From positions 1 through 11,020 of the forward strand of contig CATEMS010000026.1 of the NCBI GenBank assembly GCA_949507465.1: DNA of 11,020 nt, in the 5' to 3' direction. The stretch is from Flavobacteriaceae bacterium. Lineage in GTDB: Bacteria; Bacteroidota; Bacteroidia; Flavobacteriales; Flavobacteriaceae. Below, piece by piece: positions 7,269-11,020 of this stretch. The notes under the pieces were generated by a model that worked only from the letters and a program-made list of their open reading frames with translations, ran no database searches and was not told the origin of the DNA. The stretch's first letter is position 1, and every line of letters begins with the position of its first letter. The translations under genes were made by a program, and so were the position numbers.

Positions 7269-7531
7269 TCCAGAAAATGTACTTGCCAGTTTTATTTTTC
7301 TACCCCCTATAGTTAAGACTTTAGACTTGATAGACAGCCTGGTATCTTTATAGGTATCCTTAAAACTCATGTAGTCAAAGGATAAACCTTGTCTTGAAAA
7401 GAATTCACAAATACCGATGCCTACTGACAAGAAAAACGCCTGCTATTTTTAATCTATAAAACATAAATTAGGGACACCCCACTATTGGAAAACCTGCTGT
7501 AATAAGGGCCCATGTAGGTCTATAATTTTTG

Positions 7532-7539
7532 TATCTTCG
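7532..7539 (+). promoter_or_regulatory. Predicted -7 promoter element of pruA
   Basis: TATCTTCG differs from the Bacteroidetes consensus TAnnTTTG at one base and is followed by CAA. It would start transcription near 7544-7547, giving a leader of about 57 bases before the ATG at 7603. No clear TTG or TTTG box lies 17-23 bases upstream, so the assignment rests on the -7 element alone. Confidence 0.4.
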
Positions 7540-7569
7540 CAATTCAAAATTTTGTCTTTAATTAACCAT

Positions 7570-7586
7570 CAATTGCTGTGCAATTG
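7570..7586 (+). repeat. Perfect 7-bp hairpin in the pruA leader
   Basis: CAATTGC (7570-7576) and GCAATTG (7580-7586) are perfect inverted arms around a TGT loop, giving a 17-base near-palindrome that ends 16 bases before the pruA ATG. It lies downstream of the predicted promoter, so it would be present in the mRNA leader. It could act as an RNA stem near the ribosome site or as an operator. No T-run follows, so termination is unlikely. Confidence 0.45.
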
Positions 7587-7602
7587 CTTAAACAAACTCA
7601 CC

Positions 7603-9228
7603 ATGGGAAAAGGATTTTATAAAGTTCCAGTTGCTGTTAACGAACCCGTAAAAACATACGCTCCAGGAACTCCAGAACGAGCAGCTGTTGCTACAACATA
7701 TACTCAGATGTACAATACTACCATTGATGTGCCAATGTATATCAATGGAAAAGAGGTTACCACTGGGGATACGGCAACTATGTCTCCTCCTCATGATCAT
7801 AAACATATTTTGGGAACCTACCATAGGGCTGAGAAAAAACACATTGAAGAAGCTATTTCAACCGCTTTAGAGGCTCGTAAATTATGGTCTCAAATGCCAT
7901 GGGAGCAACGTGCTGCAATATTTTTACGCGCTGCAGAACTTATTGCAGGACCCTACAGGTCCAAAATAAACGCTGCAACTATGCTCGCACAATCTAAAAC
8001 TATTCATCAAGCTGAAATTGACGCATCTTGTGAGCTAATAGATTTCTTGCGGTTTAATGTACAATACATGACTCAAATGTATGCGGAGCAACCAGCATCA
8101 ACAAGTGATGTTTGGAACCGTCTTGAGTACAGACCACTAGAGGGATTTGTATATGCAATTACACCATTCAACTTTACAGCTATTGCAGCCAATTTACCTG
8201 CAAGTGCTGCAATGATGGGTAATGTTGTAGTCTGGAAACCTAGTGACAGTCAAATATTTTCTGCCAAGATAGTTCTAGATGTATTTAAAGAAGCTGGAGT
8301 ACCTCCAGGGGTGATACAAATGGTTATGGGTGATCCCGAAATGATAACAGATACAGTGCTGGATAGTCCAGATTTCAGTGGGCTTCATTTCACGGGCTCT
8401 ACTTTTATTTTCAAAGAGTTGTGGAAAAAAATTGGAGCAAACATACACAACTATAAAACCTATCCACGCATTGTTGGAGAGACTGGCGGTAAAGATTTTA
8501 TCATTGCCCACAAATCATCAAATCCTGCACAGGTTGCTACTGCCATCACAAGAGGCGCTTTTGAATTTCAAGGTCAAAAATGTAGTGCAGCTAGTAGAGT
8601 ATATATTTCTAAAAGTATCTGGGCAGCTTCCCAGAAACATCTCAAAGCACAGATGGAAACTTTTAAAATGGGATCTCCAGAGGATATGAGCAACTTTATC
8701 ACCGCTGTCATACACGAAGGATCTTTTGATAAACTCGCAGGTTTTATTGACCAAGCAAAGAAAGATAGTAGCGCAGAAATCATCGCTGGTGGTGGTTATG
8801 ATAAAAGCAAAGGGTATTTCATTGAGCCTACTGTTATCAAAACCAATGACCCAAAATATACAACCATGTGCACAGAGCTTTTTGGGCCTGTAGTTACAAT
8901 ATATGTTTTTGAAGATGAAGCCTGGGAACAAACACTTCACCTTGTAGATCAAACAAGTGAGTATGCCCTCACGGGAGCTATTTTTAGTGAAGATCGTTAC
9001 GCCTTAGAGGTCGGTGTTAAAATATTAGAAAATGCAGCAGGTAACTTTTACATCAATGACAAGCCTACGGGAGCTGTTGTAGGACAGCAACCCTTTGGAG
9101 GTGCTCGCGCTAGTGGAACTAATGACAAAGCAGGTAGCAAGTTAAACCTCTACAGATGGTGTTCTCCTAGAATGGTAAAAGAAACGTTTGTAACACCTAC
9201 AGATTACACATACCCATTTTTGGGATAA
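7603..9228 (+). CDS. pruA: L-glutamate gamma-semialdehyde (1-pyrroline-5-carboxylate) dehydrogenase
   Basis: From the ATG at 7603 this encodes 541 residues, a stand-alone P5C dehydrogenase of the aldehyde dehydrogenase superfamily. It oxidises glutamate semialdehyde to glutamate with NAD+, the second step of proline catabolism, in the cytoplasm. The catalytic Cys327 lies in FQGQKCSAASR (322-332) and the general-base Glu293 in VGETGGKDF (291-299). The Rossmann-side motifs ITPFNF (186-191) and FTGS (263-266) and the C-terminal QQPFGGARASGTNDKAG (495-511) are typical. An in-frame TTG at 7552 would add 17 residues, but MGKGFYKVPVAVNEP is the conserved flavobacterial N-terminus, so 7603 is preferred. 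It is monofunctional: there is no proline dehydrogenase domain, and putA/prodh is not in the window. A strong terminator follows 19 bases after the stop. Confidence 0.96.
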   Translation: MGKGFYKVPVAVNEPVKTYAPGTPERAAVATTYTQMYNTTIDVPMYINGKEVTTGDTATMSPPHDHKHILGTYHRAEKKHIEEAISTALEARKLWSQMPWEQRAAIFLRAAELIAGPYRSKINAATMLAQSKTIHQAEIDASCELIDFLRFNVQYMTQMYAEQPASTSDVWNRLEYRPLEGFVYAITPFNFTAIAANLPASAAMMGNVVVWKPSDSQIFSAKIVLDVFKEAGVPPGVIQMVMGDPEMITDTVLDSPDFSGLHFTGSTFIFKELWKKIGANIHNYKTYPRIVGETGGKDFIIAHKSSNPAQVATAITRGAFEFQGQKCSAASRVYISKSIWAASQKHLKAQMETFKMGSPEDMSNFITAVIHEGSFDKLAGFIDQAKKDSSAEIIAGGGYDKSKGYFIEPTVIKTNDPKYTTMCTELFGPVVTIYVFEDEAWEQTLHLVDQTSEYALTGAIFSEDRYALEVGVKILENAAGNFYINDKPTGAVVGQQPFGGARASGTNDKAGSKLNLYRWCSPRMVKETFVTPTDYTYPFLG

Positions 9229-9247
9229 GATGTTAACTAGTAATTTA

Positions 9248-9281
9248 AAAAAAGCCTCGCTATAAATAACGAGGCTTTTTT
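9248..9281. terminator. Rho-independent terminator after pruA
   Basis: GCCTCG (9254-9259) pairs with CGAGGC (9270-9275) across a 10-base loop. The stem is preceded by a run of A and followed by TTTTTT (9276-9281), extending the pairing to 12 bp. It begins 19 bases after the pruA stop codon. Its symmetry would allow it to work in both directions. The next gene starts only 13 bases after the T-run. Confidence 0.88.
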
Positions 9282-9294
9282 GTACATTAGTGTT

Positions 9295-10071
9295 ATGAAG
9301 TGTATTGTTTTTATTATGCTATTATGTGTGCAAACTGCTTTTGGGCAAACATATCATAAGACCTCTCAAATTCCTTTATCTGTGAATAAGTTTATTGGGT
9401 ATGACAGCTATGATCATCTATATACAGTAACAGATATGGTCCTAAGAAAAGAAAATGCATCGATGGTTTATGAGTTTACAGATTTTCAATTAGGAAATAT
9501 TACCAGTGTAGATATTATCAATCCTTTTAATGTAGTTGTCTTTTATGCACAAACCAATACAGCAATTTTATTAGACAACAAACTCTCCTTAATTGAACAA
9601 ATTAACTTTAATTATTTAACAGATGTAGCTAATATTAGTAGTGTAAGCAATGCAGGGGGAAATAAGTTGTGGCTTTTCAATGCAGATACTCAACAATTAG
9701 AATTATTAAATTACAGAAATAATTCAAAAAATAGCATCTCTTTACCTATTGCTGAAATCATAACAGATCAAGCCAGTGATTTTAATTACAACTACGTTCT
9801 CACCCCAACGGCTATAAAAACATACACGGTCTTTGGGGGCATTGTAGAGACTGTTCCGTTTCTAGGGGGTGAAAAAGTAATGACACATAAGGGAAGGGTC
9901 ATGGTAGTTAGAGATAATTTGATCTATGAAATAATTGAAGGTGTCCCCAATCTGTTATCTATAAAAACTGCTCAAATAAGCATACAAGACTTGCAAGTGT
10001 TTGAAGATTTCTTGTATATTTATGATCGCAAAAATGTTCACACATTTGTAGATCAAAAACCAAAGAAATAG
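9295..10071 (+). CDS. Exported protein of unknown function, possibly beta-propeller-like
   Basis: I do not recognise the family. From the ATG at 9295 it encodes 258 residues with a clear signal peptide: Lys2, hydrophobic 4-15, and a likely cleavage after AFG before Gln18. It lacks a lipobox cysteine at the cleavage site, so it is probably soluble in the periplasm or outside the cell. The mature part is rich in short beta strands with recurrent aromatic and Asp/Asn turns, for example GYDSYDHLYTV (35-45), GGNKLWLFNADTQQLELLNY (121-140) and FLYIYDRKNV (239-248), suggesting propeller-like blades; this is inference. An in-frame TTG at 9280 lies inside the terminator and would spoil the signal peptide, so it is rejected as start. 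The stop is 4 bases before the kinase ATG, so the two are probably co-transcribed. Confidence 0.72.
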   Translation: MKCIVFIMLLCVQTAFGQTYHKTSQIPLSVNKFIGYDSYDHLYTVTDMVLRKENASMVYEFTDFQLGNITSVDIINPFNVVVFYAQTNTAILLDNKLSLIEQINFNYLTDVANISSVSNAGGNKLWLFNADTQQLELLNYRNNSKNSISLPIAEIITDQASDFNYNYVLTPTAIKTYTVFGGIVETVPFLGGEKVMTHKGRVMVVRDNLIYEIIEGVPNLLSIKTAQISIQDLQVFEDFLYIYDRKNVHTFVDQKPKK

Positions 10072-10075
10072 AAGT

Positions 10076-10690
10076 ATGCACGTTGCCATAGCAGGAAATA
10101 TTGGTTCAGGAAAAACCACTCTTACACGTTTATTATCAAAACACTACAAGTGGAAACCTCACTATGAGGAGGTGGAAGACAATCCTTATTTAGATGACTT
10201 TTACAATGAAATGGAGCGATGGTCTTTTAACCTACAAATCTATTTTTTAAACAGTCGTTTTCGTCAAATTTTAGAGATTAGAGAGCGTGGTCAAAAAGTA
10301 ATACAAGACAGAACCATCTATGAAGACGCATATATCTTTGCGCCTAATCTTCATGCCATGGGACTGATGACCAACAGAGATTTTGAAAACTACAAGTCAC
10401 TGTTTGATTTAATGGAGAGTGTCACCAAAGGACCCGATCTTTTAATTTACCTGCGTAGCTCCATACCTAATTTAGTAAAGCAAATACACAAGCGTGGACG
10501 TGATTATGAAAACTCAATTAGCATCGAGTACCTCAGCCGTCTCAACGAACGCTACGAGGCTTGGATCACTTCCTACAATAAAGGAAAGGTTATCATTCTG
10601 GATGTGGATGACATTGATTTTGTTGAAAACCCAGAACACCTTGGGGAAGTAATAAGTAAAATTGACGCAGAGATCAACGGGCTTTTTTAA
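10076..10690 (+). CDS. Deoxynucleoside kinase
   Basis: This encodes 204 residues, the usual size for bacterial deoxynucleoside kinases of the dCK/dGK family. These cytoplasmic enzymes phosphorylate salvaged deoxynucleosides with ATP. The P-loop is GNIGSGKTT (7-15). ERWSFNLQIYFLNSRF (47-62) is the substrate-side helix, with Gln54 a likely base-contacting residue. The DRT motif (78-80) followed by IYEDAYIFA (81-89) corresponds to the family's DRS signature. LIYLRSS (123-129) and the arginine-rich lid KRGRDYE (139-145) complete the set. Whether it prefers dAdo, dGuo, dCyd or several cannot be decided from sequence alone. It begins 4 bases after the exported-protein gene, and no promoter is seen in the gap, so it depends on upstream transcription. 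A terminator follows. Confidence 0.92.
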   Translation: MHVAIAGNIGSGKTTLTRLLSKHYKWKPHYEEVEDNPYLDDFYNEMERWSFNLQIYFLNSRFRQILEIRERGQKVIQDRTIYEDAYIFAPNLHAMGLMTNRDFENYKSLFDLMESVTKGPDLLIYLRSSIPNLVKQIHKRGRDYENSISIEYLSRLNERYEAWITSYNKGKVIILDVDDIDFVENPEHLGEVISKIDAEINGLF

Positions 10691-10722
10691 AAACCCATTC
10701 ACCTAGATAAATTCTATACAAA

Positions 10723-10752
10723 AAAAAGGCTATCTAAAAAGATAGCCTTTTT
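10723..10752. terminator. Bidirectional rho-independent terminator between convergent genes
   Basis: GGCTATC (10728-10734) pairs with GATAGCC (10741-10747) around a 6-base A-rich loop. Five flanking A-T pairs extend the stem to 12 bp, ending in TTTTT (10748-10752). It lies 32 bases after the kinase stop and 22 bases from the stop of the opposing gene at 10775, so it can serve both. Confidence 0.9.
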
Positions 10753-10774
10753 CTATGATTGAAAATCCAAGTAA

Positions 10775-11017
10775 TTACTTTTCTTGGTCTTCAGTATCTT
10801 GAGCAGCAGGTGTTTTAAGTACTATTCCCACATCATCTAAAGATTGAATTTTTGCCTCTACCTCATCTCTGGTTCCAGTAAATATTTTATCCACCTTTGT
10901 TGTATATCCATCTTCTTGAGTTGTTATGGTAACTGTAGCTGTATAAAGCTGATCATCATCAGAACTCATTTCTACTCTCACTTGTTTTTCAACTTTTTTT
11001 TCAGTCTCAACCTCCAT
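10775..11017 (-). CDS. Uncharacterised acidic protein (possibly the C-terminal part of a longer one)
   Basis: I do not recognise this protein. The minus-strand frame gives 80 residues from the ATG at 11017 to the TAA at 10777-10775. The frame is still open to the window edge (one more codon, ACT), so the true start may lie outside and the protein may be longer. The visible part begins with a Glu/Lys-rich charged stretch (2-17). A beta-strand-like region follows, with alternating Thr/Val (QLYTATVTITTQEDG, 23-37), then a short helix-like segment, TRDEVEAKIQSL (49-60), and an acidic tail. There are no cysteines, no membrane segment and no known catalytic motif. It converges on the kinase gene and shares its terminator. 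The clean match of its end to the terminator supports it as a real gene. Confidence 0.55.
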   Translation of the reverse strand: MEVETEKKVEKQVRVEMSSDDDQLYTATVTITTQEDGYTTKVDKIFTGTRDEVEAKIQSLDDVGIVLKTPAAQDTEDQEK

Positions 11018-11020
11018 AGT

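Larger units (their letters stand above)
7269..7602. other. Intergenic region between apaG and pruA
   Basis: These 334 bases contain no convincing gene. The first half has an open frame on the minus strand (7242-7442) without an ATG at its start; it may be a decayed remnant. The second half holds a likely -7 element (TATCTTCG, 7532-7539) and the pruA leader with a perfect 7-bp hairpin (7570-7586). No terminator hairpin with a T-run is visible after apaG. Confidence 0.6.

Noticed and set aside
7506..7511. GGGCCC palindrome upstream of pruA
   Set aside because: It is a 6-base palindrome without loop, T-run or repeat partner, and is as likely a chance restriction-type site as a regulatory one.
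7552..7602. Upstream in-frame TTG start for pruA
   Set aside because: It would add 17 residues encoded partly by the leader hairpin, and the conserved N-terminus begins at the ATG at 7603.
8518..8952. 144-codon open frame on the minus strand opposite pruA
   Set aside because: It lies wholly inside the well-supported pruA gene, has no recognisable domain and its composition is that expected from the antisense of a conserved enzyme.
1..11020. Search for mobile elements, CRISPR arrays, tRNA or rRNA genes, phage or defence genes
   Set aside because: I saw no transposase, no regularly spaced repeats, no cloverleaf sequence and no characteristic defence domains; the window reads as stable core chromosome.

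Overview
The window looks like ordinary chromosome from a member of the Bacteroidota, most likely a marine Flavobacteriaceae. The DNA is AT-rich. Upstream regions carry the Bacteroidetes-type promoter element TAnnTTTG and mostly lack strong Shine-Dalgarno sequences. A type IX secretion 'plug' protein gene, a lineage marker, is present. Genus and species cannot be read from the sequence.

Layout. Positions 1-3787 (minus strand) hold the front of an nqr operon in the order nqrA, nqrB, nqrC, nqrD, with gaps of 2-4 bases. nqrD runs off the left edge, and nqrE and nqrF are expected beyond it. Together these encode the Na+-translocating NADH:quinone oxidoreductase. A 202-base divergent region (3788-3989) carries a good nqrA promoter on the minus strand and separates the operon from a plus-strand series. 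That series is: a secreted T9SS plug-domain protein (3990-5246), a PLP-dependent decarboxylase of the glutamate/cysteine-sulfinate group (5373-6752), apaG (6882-7268), pruA for 1-pyrroline-5-carboxylate dehydrogenase (7603-9228) followed by a strong terminator, a secreted protein of unknown function (9295-10071), and a deoxynucleoside kinase (10076-10690). A bidirectional terminator (10723-10752) separates the kinase from a small minus-strand ORF that reaches the right edge.

How the genes work together. The nqr genes form one complex. The exported unknown protein and the kinase are probably co-transcribed (4-base gap). The other plus-strand genes have separate leaders and look like individually controlled housekeeping or accessory-metabolism genes: amino acid decarboxylation, proline/glutamate catabolism and secretion. 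Three of the leaders contain perfect inverted repeats: a 6-bp one near the decarboxylase promoter, a 9-bp one before apaG and a 7-bp one before pruA. They are unrelated in sequence and are the most interesting unexplained structure here, together with an altered flavinylation motif in NqrB (SGET instead of SGAT).

I see no mobile element, CRISPR array, tRNA, rRNA, phage or defence gene, and no convincing evidence for a previously undescribed system.
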